DNA from: Isoetes taiwanensis
Lineage: Eukaryota; Streptophyta; Lycopodiopsida; Isoetales; Isoetaceae
Reading direction: 5' to 3'
Assembly (NCBI GenBank): GCA_021234155.1
Contig: JAJEKV010000028.1
Location: 17,720,825-17,784,824 of the forward strand
Length of the DNA: 64,000 nucleotides
The position numbers were made by a program, and so were the translations under genes. This document shows positions 48,654 through 58,651 of the stretch, piece after piece (the stretch's first letter is position 1; each line of letters begins with the position of its first letter). The notes below the pieces were generated by a model. That model saw nothing but the letters and a program-made list of their open reading frames with translations. It did no database searches and had not been told where the DNA came from.

Positions 48654-51181
48654 GCAGAAAATTTTTGTATACAAGATGATTTGCTTGGAAGAATTGTGCC
48701 AAGGCAGTTTCCACCATCAAGCTTTATTATGACAGAGCTTGTATTTATATCTTATCATCTTTGTGTTTACATTTCATCATCTTAGACTGGGAGCATAACC
48801 AAATTAGTAGTATGTAATATTATTTATGATGATTTGACTTCAAACATTTTTCCTTAATTCAACATTTTGCCATTATAATTGTATGAATCTTATCAGATTT
48901 TGGAGACAAATAGAACATGCACAAGAGTTTGTGTTTAGACACGTACTTTTGGTCAATCCATCATTCTAAAACCAAGTGAAGAATGGAGAGGGCTTCATCA
49001 ATCAAGCAGTTCATTCACGTTATTGTGCATGATGGCGGCGGCTAGATCATGACATGGATCATGACAAATAGCTTCTTATGATGCCTCTTATGGACTACAT
49101 TTGTGATATTTACCGTGCTTTGCATGTAACTATATAGAACCAACAATAAGGCTGCTGTAACTTTTTGGGTATTGAGATTCTGAGATTGGATAAATGTAGA
49201 ATGTAGGCAAGTAGATTGAGATTTTGAGATTGTGTAAGTGCAAAAAGCAAGGCTCCAAGTGCAGTTCTCACCTAACGGATTTGGCAAGTAATTATAGATG
49301 CAGGGTGGCAAGTGTAATTCTCACTTAAAGGATTTGGCAGTAAATCTAGATGCAGTGGTGCTACGATAATTTTGCTATGATAATCTTGAAGAACAAATCT
49401 TATCTCATTTCAAATGCAAAGAAACTCTTCCATGTTGTTTCTACCAATGTTTATGCAATTATTTTGTGTCAAATGCTATCTTCATATCTTTGGAATATAA
49501 AAAAAGCAGTCAATTGTTGCTCTTAAAGATGGCAAACTATTATACATTGTCTCACCTAGATGTATTATGATTTGTTGCACTATAATACTAACAATGGTCA
49601 CTTAACTCTTTATCATCTCAATTAGATTAAACATAGCCACACCAATATAGTACAAAGTCAAAGTCATGAGAAATAAAGAACTAGAAGGAAATTTGAAGAA
49701 ACTTTGCAAATTCAGAATTACAATGTTGCAATAATTATGACATTCAAAAAAGAATATCAGTGCCGTAAAGTTAATAAAGCAAGTTGCCAATGGTTATCAA
49801 ATCCTTCATAAAATTCAACATAATACTTAGGCCAAGAGGCTTGAGTCTATGCATTAGTGTAAACGTCAATATTTATAGGTTTTCAACACTGGAGCAAAAG
49901 AAAAGAGTTTTAGAATAGACTATATTATTAAAAACTATTCCAGAATTATGCTTCACGTGAGCGCTAAAGATGCTTATTGATTAAGGAAGGAATATTGAGG
50001 TAAAACCATCCATTATATGGCATCTTACATTCTCTTTAACATTATTTACACGTTCTTAACTTATGCCAGCAATGTTGGGCACCATTGCTAGTTCTTTCTA
50101 GGAAAGTAGGACATGTTCAACTTTGTATTATCAAACACATTATTGTTTCTTCTATAGTGCTATTTGAAGGGAAGCTCGGAACAAATTAATTTGGCATATG
50201 AAGAAGCAAATGATGCATGAAGGTCTTGATGAAGATTAAACAATAGTTGTTACAATTTCTTTTTTTTTTTTGAGGCTTGATTAGGCTAGAGGTTTGGGTC
50301 ATCCTATATGTGATGATGAATTTGCTTGCCAAAACTATAGCGGCTCATTGTGTTATATTCTCATTGTGTTATACTTTTGGTTTTTATTCGATTCTAGGAG
50401 CCTCCAACATATAGTAGGGACAACATCGATATTACTTTCAATGCCATTTCAATAATCTATGTCCATTAAAAGTGAATTGAAGTAAGTCCATTGGGTTGCC
50501 CCTTGGATAGATTGTAATTTGTGGGAAGTGACCCTTAGGCATCAAACCATATGTTTCTCAATGGGCGGCCACAGCTTTTTTCGTCTGTCTCAAAAGTGCT
50601 TACTAAGCTTCCCCCATTGAGCAATCGGAGTTGGAGTTAGCTTGTCTCTTCGTGTCTAGAAGCTACTTGTCCATTAAGTGGTATATCCTTTTGCTCCCTT
50701 GTTTTATATATAGAAGTATGTCTTACTATTTTATATCATCCTTGGTTTTCATACCTTTTTCAATTACATGATGTTTACAATGTTCCTGGACTTCTTTATG
50801 GCATATATCCATGCTATTTAATGTAAATCCTTCACACATGCCTCGTCAGTGTGCACGAAGAATTAAAAAGAAGGAGGAAACGTAGTCATGGCTTTTTGGG
50901 TTTCCATATTGCTAATGCCACTATGTGCTTAGCATGGTATATTTAAATTTTGAGTTTTAGATGTTTTTGATGGGCAACCCCCTGTGGATAAGCACTTTAT
51001 TAGGATTACCTAGGGTCAAAAGTAAGATTTCACATGTTGGAGGGTTTATGAATGATATAGGATCTAGCTCAAGGTACATAATCTCTCTTTCAATTCTTAT
51101 TTTGCAGTTCTTTGAGCTACATGGAGAGTCAACTTAGGGCTTGTTTGTTAGTTTTGGAAAAATAACTTCAAATTTAAAATA
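48654..51181. other. AT-rich intergenic DNA, no gene seen
   Basis: No coding domain is recognisable on either strand. A diverged ~53-bp tandem duplication lies at 49257-49361 (AAGTG-A-TTCTCAC-TAA, then GGATTTGGCA, then TAGATGCAG, occurring twice). A T12 run is present near 50.26 kb. Confidence 0.5.
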
Positions 51182-51571
51182 TTATTTCTTATAATCAATA
51201 TTATGCCCATAAATTTTTTTCTTACGTGTTTCAAGAATAACAATGGCAACATCCACATCAAGGATTGTGGTACCCTGAGTTGGAAGAAGGGTGAAATGGA
51301 TCTGGTGAATGTCAGGAAGAGGATTAAAAGCGAGAAAGAGCAGATGTCGAGCGGATATGGAGTGGATTTTGACAGATTTTACAGCAATAAACTTCCTAAA
51401 ACGTTCGAACTCGTCAAGAATAAACTGTAAGCTGAACTCCGGACTCGTCAGAACCTCAAAATATGCTAAGAAATGCAAATCAACTCTAATGTCATAAGCC
51501 TCGAACTTCAGACTCGTCAAGAAGCTCAGAAATTGCTCAAGAACACATGCAATCCTCTGCAAAATCGCCAA
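51182..51571 (-). other. Unidentified 129-codon open frame
   Basis: This is an uninterrupted minus-strand frame in otherwise stop-rich AT-rich DNA. The product would be rich in Leu, Phe and Ile (RVDLHFLAYFEVLTSPEFS, FILDEFERFRKF), mostly helical, without a signal peptide or known motif. The DNA contains three related strings (TTGACGAGTCTGAAGTTCGA, CTGACGAGTCCGGAGTTCAG, TTGACGAGTTCGAACG), so part of the frame may come from an internal repeat. No splice partner or promoter is evident. It may be an exon fragment or chance. Confidence 0.2.
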
Positions 51572-51859
51572 AACCTACAAAAGATAGACAAGGAACATTA
51601 GTCACGGATAAACATCACAAAATAAAAAAAAAAAAAAAAAAAAAAACAAAACGTATCAGAAGTGAAGACGCCACACACAGCAACGTTAAAATGGCAAAAT
51701 GGCTTGCGGCCTCAATACATGACAGAAGCGCCATCGCCAAAATGTCCGGCATCGTCCATCGCCAGAGGAGAGAAGGAAAAAATTAACGCGGCGGTAGAAA
51801 AAATGACACTTCCGCCGGTGAATGAAATTTCAATGCCCCCGCCAAGATTGCTAGGTAAT

Positions 51860-52132
51860 CCTTGATTGAGGGGTTCCGGTAGGCAAACCGTTTAAGCGGG
51901 CATATATTTGAATTTTGAAATTTGGTACACGCCTTTGGTAGGAGATTGGTTGTACCACTTGGACTCTTTGTTTACGGCGAATCTGCTATAGCCATAGCTC
52001 AGAGCCGAAATTGACCAAACCTCTACTAAAGGTGATGTTTCGAGGGCAAATGAAAAGCTCGTCCTAATGTTTTCGAGGGCAAATGAAAAACCGGTCGATC
52101 CGCAGGGGCAAATGAAAAACTTCGTCGACTAT
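51860..52132. other. Spacer with three GGGCAAATGAAAA motifs
   Basis: No gene is seen. GGGCAAATGAAAA occurs three times between about 52.04 and 52.12 kb, spaced roughly 30-40 bp, directly before the tRNA-like segment. Confidence 0.5.
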
Positions 52133-52182
52133 CGAGCGAGACTTGAACTCACTACCTCGAGCGAGACTTGAACTCACTACCT
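52133..52182. repeat. 25-bp exact tandem duplication
   Basis: The 25-bp unit beginning CGAGCGAGACTTGAACTC and ending ACTACCT occurs twice without mismatch (52133-52157 and 52158-52182). It covers the box B-like part of the neighbouring tRNA-like sequence. Confidence 0.9.
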
Positions 52183-52214
52183 GCGGAATGATAGCTATGC
52201 ATCCTAACCAAAAA
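52158..52214 (-). repeat. tRNA-like segment, probable SINE head
   Basis: On the minus strand GGTTAGGATGC is followed about 30 bp later by GAGTTCAAGTCTCG. These resemble the internal RNA polymerase III promoter boxes A and B of a tRNA gene (box B consensus GGTTCGANTCC). The flanking bases do not pair into an acceptor stem and no full cloverleaf can be drawn, so it is not a functional tRNA. A tRNA-derived SINE or tRNA pseudogene is the likely source. Confidence 0.4.
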
Positions 52215-52239
52215 ATCCACGATGATTTGGATAAAATTA

Positions 52240-53500
52240 AATCACGCGCCCGGACGATGGTGAATCATGAGCGTCACACGGCTATGGAAAGCCCAAACCC
52301 AACAAAATATCTCATTTCTCCCTTTGTTCTTTCCAGCAAAAACCATAGCCGTGTTTGAAACTCCCATGGCCCTTTGCATTGTGCTTTTTGATACAGGCCC
52401 GATCTGGAAGAGATTCTTTTCAATCTGATTCTTGACATAGATGGGAATTTCGAAATCTGTGTATTGAGGCCAGGGCTTTGGCAAATTTCTTGACCCAGTA
52501 GAGCTTGGCTCACTGGAGGATCATGAATCGATAGCTATTAAAGCATCTAAAGAAGAAGACGATCATCCAGTTTAAAGCATCCAGAAAAAGCAGTTATCCA
52601 ATGCCTGGGTTTTGCCCTGACCATTGGCGTAGTTGCTTCAAATTTTTTGAGCCCAATCTGCCAAAGCTTCACGCCCAAATGCTTGAATCGGATGAAATAT
52701 TCCAGCCCAAATGTCGAATCCAAAACCTGTTCCCGCTGGAATACAGAGACATATCTTAGGCTGGATCGAAACTTTAGCAATTCTGATCATCCCTAGCCTT
52801 ACAGAAGAGTTTCTTGACTATACAAATTTACAAGCTTGCAGGGCAAATATCCCTACCCACTGCAATATCTAATGGGTCAATTTAGAGTTTCCCAGAACAA
52901 GTGTTCAATTGCTTACCTCATGAAGACGGATGTTCTGTTGCAGCGACCGGATCCAAATGCACAAAACCAAAAAGTAAATGAAAGGGAGAATGGAAGATTG
53001 AGACTAAGAAATAGAACTTAGAGATCGATGATCTTATAATTCTCATGTACATAATTCTCATGTACCAAGGGCAGATTGCCAGATATACATGTGATATTAC
53101 ATCACACGACATACACTTCTGAAATCATAATGCAACTTTAATATAAAGTTGTACAAATACATATTTTGTACCTTTGCAAAAATTTGAGGTATTTGTCGAG
53201 AACTGGTGAATTCCCAATAACATTGATGGAGCATTTTCCTGCCTACATCCACATGACAAATATGTTGTTCTGCATTGGGGAGGAGGGGATTGTACTTAAG
53301 ATAATATATTTTGTGATAATGAAATAAAAGTTTTATTATATCTTTCGAGTACTTGCAGATCTACAAATTTTAATATTTCCCAAATCATAGGCCCCTTCGT
53401 TATTAATATGCCAACAAGTCGTACATGTCACATGCATCAGCTTAATTCTGCAAGCTAGAAATTATTTCCTTGAAGTGGAGCAACATGGCACTTCTCCATT
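52240..53500. other. Intergenic region downstream of the extensin gene, no gene called
   Basis: Overlapping minus-strand open frames at 52242-52513 and 52547-52780 look faintly protein-like (QIGPVSKSTMQRAMGVSNT) but match nothing I recognise. No splice structure was found. The remainder to 53.5 kb is AT-rich and probably holds the 3' flank of the extensin gene. Confidence 0.4.
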
Positions 53501-53645
53501 GGCGTAATTATAAATTAGATGCAAGATTCTCTGCAGAAAAGGCAACAACATGTAACCCTTTGTCATACAAACATCTATGGTAGAAAGAAGAAAAAAGGAA
53601 AACACTTACCACACAATCTACTTATTCGATGCATTCATAAGCTCT

Positions 53646-54419
53646 TCAATATTTGTGTGGTGGTGACTTATAGTCGTGAGGAGGATGGGGATGAGGGTGA
53701 GGGGCAGGGTGCGGGTGTGGATAGGAATGATGAGGTGGTGGCGGGGGAGATTTGTATTTGTAAACTGGAGGAGGTGGAGAGGACTTGTATTTTAAACTGG
53801 AGGGTGGAGGAGGCGACTTGTAGTGGTATGGTGGTGGTGGAGGGGACTTGTATTTGTAGACTGGAGGTGGTGGAGGAGGAGACTTGTAGTGGTAGGGAGG
53901 GGGTGGAGGGGACTTGTAATTTGTAGACTGGAGGAGGTGGAGGAGGAGACTTGTAATGGTATGGTGGTGGCGGAGGGATTTGTATTTGTAGACTGGAGGA
54001 GGTGGCGGAGGAGATTTATAGTGGTAGGGAGGTGGGGGGGACTTGTACTTGTAGACTGGAGGGGGTGGAGGAGGAGACTTGTAGTGGTATAGAGGGGGTG
54101 GAGGGGACTTGTACTTATAGACTGGAGGGGGTGGAGGAGGAGACTTGTAATGGTATGGAGGGGGTGGAGGGGACTTGTATTTGTACACTGGAGGGGGTGG
54201 AGGAGGAGATTTGTAATGGTATGGAGGGGGCGGAGGGGACTTATATTTATAGACTCTAGGTGGTGGTGGAGGAGACTTATAATGGTATTGATGATGTGGT
54301 GGCGGTGGAGATTTGTACTTATAGACTGGATGAGCCTCAGCATGTGGCGCAAGAGCAAGGCAGAGAAGAACCATAGCCAAAGGCATGAGGATCAAGGCTG
54401 CGCGCCCTTTGATCGCCAT
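53646..54419 (-). CDS. Extensin-like hydroxyproline-rich cell-wall protein
   Basis: Extensins are secreted structural proteins. Their prolines are hydroxylated and glycosylated, and their tyrosines cross-link them into the primary cell wall. The Met at 54419 is chosen because the TATA box at 54456-54465 places transcription start between it and the in-frame ATG at 54443. Residues 1 to about 28 ([20 protein letters not shown], ending in an AxA-type site before HPVYKYK) form a signal peptide. The rest is a tandem array alternating [10 protein letters not shown] and [12 protein letters not shown] (a 22-residue, 66-bp unit), ending with a His/Pro-rich tail and SPPHKY. Ser-Pro4-5 blocks and VYK/YxY cross-link motifs are classical. 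A one-base loss near 53.97 kb and a one-base gain near 53.92 kb put about 19 residues out of frame and then restore the frame. The predicted length is 257 aa and no intron is needed. Confidence 0.88.
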   Translation of the reverse strand: MAIKGRAALILMPLAMVLLCLALAPHAEAHPVYKYKSPPPPHHQYHYKSPPPPPRVYKYKSPPPPPYHYKSPPPPPPVYKYKSPPPPPYHYKSPPPPPPVYKYKSPPPPLYHYKSPPPPPPVYKYKSPPPPYHYKSPPPPPPVYKYKSLRHHHTITSLLLHLLQSTNYKSPPPPPYHYKSPPPPPPVYKYKSPPPPPYHYKSPPPPSSLKYKSSPPPPVYKYKSPPPPPHHSYPHPHPAPHPHPHPPHDYKSPPHKY

Positions 54420-54455
54420 AGCTGAAACTTCAATGACAAACAAGGCAGATGCAAC

Positions 54456-54465
54456 CTATTTATAG
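54456..54465 (-). promoter_or_regulatory. TATA box of the extensin gene
   Basis: CTATAAATAG on the minus strand lies 37-46 bp upstream of the ATG at 54419. Transcription would start about 30 bp downstream of it, near 54430, which excludes the ATG at 54443 as the normal start and leaves a very short leader. Confidence 0.65.
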
Positions 54466-54480
54466 TATAATATTTTACTC

Positions 54481-54904
54481 GGATAGACATGCCATGATCT
54501 ACCTTTATGATATTGTCAACAATATCGTGTCTTTATATGCATTATATAGAGGAAATGCAAGAACGTGAGTTGCAATGGTATGACATAGGTAGTGGGAAGC
54601 CTAAGACCTTTATGAAAGGTCAAGTATGCATGGGATGCTTTACAACTAGATGATGCAAATAATGACAAATAGTTGTGTATAGATAATATACTTGTTTTAT
54701 TTCTATCTATCAATGAAAACATATATGAACCGCATATGGTTGGAACTTTTATTGCTTTGTTTACAAATGACGTGTGTCACTTATCTGTTAGACCACATCA
54801 ATGTCTATGTGTGTTCCATTTAGTTATGGGAGAGTGTATAATAGATCCTAGAAACTCATTGGTGATATCATATAAAAATGGATACAATTCACACTATAAA
54901 CCAT
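54481..54904. other. Upstream region of the extensin gene, no gene seen
   Basis: This is AT-rich promoter-side DNA between the extensin gene and the MITE-like element. No further regulatory motif is claimed. Confidence 0.5.
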
Positions 54905-55301
54905 AAATTATAAATCATTAAACACCTTATAATTAAAATCCCTCTGTAATCCCCTTTGGCTTAGGTGCATATCCACACGGGGGGTGACTCTGGGCATCAA
55001 GAGCTATTGGATGGGCATATTTGCAAGTTATTCCTCGATCTAGACCGTAGATAGCAATCCTCGTTTATGGGGTATGTTTGTACAAATTTTGGTATAATGT
55101 ATAACGAGGTTTGCAAAATACTATAAGGTTTGCAATAATATACTTAAGGGTGTTGATTTTATACATGTATTATATGATTTTAAACCATACAAGAGGGGCT
55201 CTTGCTGCCCTATGTCAACTCCTCGTGTGAATATACACCCAAACAAAAGGGGCTTTCAGGGGGATTTTAATTTAAAAGTGTTTAATGATTTATGCTAATT
55301 T
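54905..55301. mobile_element. MITE-like element with ~80-bp terminal inverted repeats
   Basis: The left end (54905-54981) and the reverse complement of the right end (55222-55301) align over ~80 bp. AAATTA is followed in both by TAAATCATTAAACAC, then TTAAAATCCC, then CCCCTTT, and CACACGGG on the left or CACACGAG on the right. The ~240-bp centre has no coding capacity. Size, inverted ends and AT-rich sequence fit a non-autonomous DNA transposon. Target duplications and superfamily are unclear because the exact ends cannot be fixed by eye. Confidence 0.7.
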
Positions 55302-56672
55302 AAAAAAAAATGGCCCCTTTAGGGCCTTGAAAATTGTGTAGAGATGTTATGTGCAATCTCTATAGATGCCTTCAGAAACATAATCGTAAATAAACTCGAA
55401 ACACGAGTTCGATTATTGAGGGGGAATTTAAGTAAAGCTGTTGGGGATTGAATTTAATTAAAGTTGTTGGGGATTAATGGTTTATATTATCAAAAGCTTT
55501 GAGGGGCAAATGGGAAAATAAAGCATAGCTACCCGAAACAAGAATGGGAATGGGAACTTGAACCCAAAATTTGGAGCGAGCAGGAGCAGGGGAGGGAGCG
55601 AGGAGCGTCTAACCTTCAATTTTTAAAATTTAAAATGGTTTTGGAGTTCCCTTTGCATATAGATGATCATAGAACACTTAGAATAGAAAAAAGTGAAATA
55701 CATAGTGATATGTGAACGTAATAGATAAAACTACTGTTTACCACTCATCAAGAATTTGAAAATAACAATTTTAAGACAAAAACAAATGCTTATAATGCTC
55801 TTAAAAAACTTGAGCATATTCTATAGCACATGCTGCTCGTAATAACTAAAACTCAAGAAGAACAGCCAAGAGAAATTGTATTTGTTTTGCAAAAGTACCA
55901 CAAGATGTTAAACCTTCCCCCATTAGAGGTAGAGCGATAGCTTATGTTACTCTAATATTTTCAATAATTTAGTCAAGCCTTCTCGGAGCGGTCCTAAAAG
56001 CCTAGCCAGCTCTGCTCCAAAACTTCCATTAAACCATTAACCTCTTACATGCGCACAGATCTGCCATATATAATAGAATCATTGGCCTTTTTCTTTGGGT
56101 CAATTCATCATCATCCTATGTTGCTTCTTTCCTCAGAGCAAAAAATATGGAAAGGTGCAGGGATGGCGAGAAAAGGGCCAACAAATGCTTTTAGCGGGCT
56201 TGAAAATAGGACCGATTCAGATTCACGGTTCAATGCAGGCAGCCGTGCAAGCTTACTTACAGGCTTATATTCGCTTGCTGCTCTCTCTCTCCCCTCAAAG
56301 TTTTTGATGGCACAGGCAATATAAATTCACGGCCAAGAAACCGAGAAAACTGATATTGAAGCAACTTAGCAAACCAGACTCTGGAGCAAACGAACATTAT
56401 GTTGGATTGCTGAACAGTGGTGGACTCATCGGATCTTTAAGTGACTGTAATAGACTTCAGACTTTGCTAGCAGGCTCTCCACTCCAGAAGATAGGCCCCT
56501 TCTTACTAGGCAGAATGCAAGCTCCAACAGTAGTTCTGATCATCTGACACCAGTGCCGGCCGCCCCAAGCGTAGCAGCCCAAAGAAACAGGGAAAAAAAA
56601 TAGCATTGCATTTTTATAATATTCGACACTTCTTTTTCATTCCTTTGTAAATTTGGTCCCAATAAAATTTGT
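55302..56672. other. Intergenic region, no gene called
   Basis: A short diverged tandem (TAAAG-TGTTGGGGATT twice) lies near 55.43-55.48 kb, and GGAGCGAG-type repeats near 55.58-55.61 kb. Open frames at 56049-56324 and 56356-56547 (plus) have no recognisable domain. Nothing further is supported. Confidence 0.45.
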
Positions 56673-56816
56673 TACCGGGAACTGAAGTTCCCATTCCTCC
56701 AGAGCTTAGTTCCCGGTAGCACATGTAGTAGGAACTTTGCTAGGAGTTCCCGGAACTTTGGACCCTCGGGAACGGAGTTGGGAACGAGAACCAAGTTCTG
56801 AACTTGGTTCCCGGTA
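56673..56816. repeat. Short inverted-repeat cluster TACCGGGAAC/GTTCCCGGTA
   Basis: TACCGGGAAC at 56673-56682 is matched by its reverse complement GTTCCCGGTA at 56709-56718 and again at 56807-56816. Additional GGGAAC, GGAAC and GTTCCC copies lie between. The ~144-bp segment could be a very small foldback element or a fragment of a DNA transposon end. Confidence 0.5.
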
Positions 56817-57617
56817 GCGATGAAATAAAGGCTTCAAGCATCTGTTACAAGAACATTTAATACTCCAATATCTAGATAAATATAACCCATATGCACAATA
56901 AAATCTTTTCATTAGATGGATATGTTTTTAATCCACTGAATAATTGTAAAAGATTCATTAAGCAAGCACCTACATATTCCATCATACATGTAACATAAAT
57001 CCAAGCACAATGCAATGTACAAGAACAATTGGGTGTTTTTCTCTGTTAAATACCACTATCCCAATAAGACCTCTTCATTCATATATTCTCACTGACATCT
57101 GATGTCACGTCCTCCATGGAATGACATGCATGTTTGACTCAAAAAAGGCCTCTTCAAAGATTCTATATAAGATCACTAACATCTGATATCACACATCCCC
57201 TATCTAGAAACCACGCGCATGGTTAACTTGGCCTCTTCGGCCATAAGCTTTCATTGTGCATCATTATCGAACAACAAAGGCTTAAAAAACTAATCTAACA
57301 TACACAAGCCCTGAGCCAATTCCTCAAACACTTCCACTTTTAAAACAATCCTGGGAAAAGAGTGCCATGTCAAATTATAACGGCATACTTGGGTAGTTTT
57401 GGGTTTACAGCCCTCCCCCTGTGACGTAAAAAAAAATTCCACGGTGGCAATTTTATTTTGGCATCGCAGGCAGGCGGGCGACAACATCAATGAGCAACGG
57501 TACAGTTTATTCATGTTTGTTAGTCGTTAATGTTAGAGACGATGAACTGCTGCCCATTAAAAGTGTGCCGATCAACTGCTCCACCGATCAGTAGTCCAGA
57601 AGATTACCCAAAAGATT
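56817..57617. other. Intergenic region, no gene called
   Basis: This is AT-rich DNA without a recognisable domain or RNA gene on either strand. Confidence 0.5.
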
Positions 57618-57682
57618 CTTTGCTCCATTTCTTAGTGCCGTCCTTTGCTCCATTTCTTAGTGCCGTCCTTTGCTCCATTTCT
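57618..57682. repeat. 25-bp tandem repeat, 2.6 copies
   Basis: CTTTGCTCCATTTCTTAGTG plus CCGTC is repeated exactly at 57618 and 57643, with a third partial copy at 57668. It lies just upstream of the Merlin transposase remnant. Confidence 0.9.
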
Positions 57683-57720
57683 ATGTGTATTTCAGAAATT
57701 TCTACTTTTCCTTTCTATTC

Positions 57721-58324
57721 TATGGCATTGGACATCAGTAATTCCAATCCGAATATCACTACCATGCAACAGTTGCTTGCAAGACTGCTGCTAAAGATGA
57801 AACTGTTGCATTATGCATCCATATTGGCATGTTGCCTGAGCGAAGAGAGAGTGAAAAATGTGGGAAAACAATGAAGCTAAGAGGAGATAATAGGGGAACG
57901 AAGGATGGAATGAAATGGAAGTGCAAATGGAAAAAGTGCAACTTTCAATGTTCGCTTCATTGAGGTACTTGGTTTTCTAGATCACATCTTACATTAGATA
58001 AAATGCTCTTAGTCACGTATTGTTGGGCAATGAGAATGCCTCAAGAATGCACTATGAATGAATGCAGTATTGCAATAGAGGCCATTGTCAATTGGTACAA
58101 TTTTTGTCGTGATATTTGCAGCATCTCCATTCAGAAATATAGTGAAGTAATAGGTGGTCCTGGAAAGATTGTGGAGATCGATGAGAGCAAATTTGGTAAG
58201 AGAACGAAGAAGAGTGAAAGGACAGTGGGTATTTGTTGGAATAGAGAGAGATTCAGACAAGAGTAATAAAATATTCAACCAGAGACGAGAAACGTATGCA
58301 CCCATATTATTGTCAGAAAAATAA
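57721..58324 (+). pseudogene. Merlin (IS1016/ISXO2-like) DNA transposase, truncated and frameshifted
   Basis: Merlin elements are cut-and-paste DNA transposons with a DDE transposase related to bacterial IS1016. The remnant begins about 57.72 kb (MALDISNSNPNITTMQQLLA), shifts frame near 57.79 kb, and continues KDETVALCIHIGMLPERR. A zinc-finger-like part follows (CGKTM, then WKCKWKKCNFQCS). A TGA at 57961 is followed by GTWFSRSHLTLDKMLLVTY. The core has NWYNFCRDICS and GGPGKIVEIDESKFGKR, with the first catalytic Asp. A one-base shift near 58.21 kb leads to RRVKGQWVFVGIERDSDK. The frame ends at 58324, before the second Asp and the Glu of the catalytic triad. It is therefore non-functional and about two thirds of usual length. 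It lies about 330 bp from the peptidase gene, convergent with it. Terminal inverted repeats were not found. Confidence 0.85.
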
Positions 58325-58651
58325 AAATGGTAAAAAGAATTAAGAAGTTTCCTTTAATATTCACCTTTTATAAATACAAAGATGCATCTTAGCACCATAA
58401 ACATGTTACAACAATATGTTAGCTCTAAACATAAATTACAACTGCGGCTTGCTGTTTGCCAAGAAAGAATGCATCCAAAATTAATGTACAATATCCCATT
58501 GAATGTAGCCCTATCTGCAAGTCAAACAGGCACACCAAATGTAAGATGATCACATACATCTATCATCACTCTAATACAATAGCCTAACCTCAAAGAGCAC
58601 ATTATCATAAGAAACGTCTGTGGCTGTACAAAACTGAAGACCACATATAAA

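Noticed and set aside
51624-51646. Poly-A run as the tail of a retroposon
   Set aside because: No target duplication or element body could be defined around it.
52158-52214. Functional tRNA gene
   Set aside because: Box-like motifs exist, but no acceptor stem or full cloverleaf can be formed.
52242-52780. Minus-strand open frames that look faintly protein-like
   Set aside because: No family recognised, overlapping frames compete, and no splice sites or start support a gene.
53823-54425. Plus-strand frames rich in Trp, Gly, Glu and Arg opposite the extensin gene
   Set aside because: They are mirror readings of the Pro-rich repeat. The minus strand has the signal peptide, TATA box and family motifs.
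56049-56547. Two plus-strand open frames possibly forming a small gene
   Set aside because: No recognisable domain and no convincing splice junction between them.
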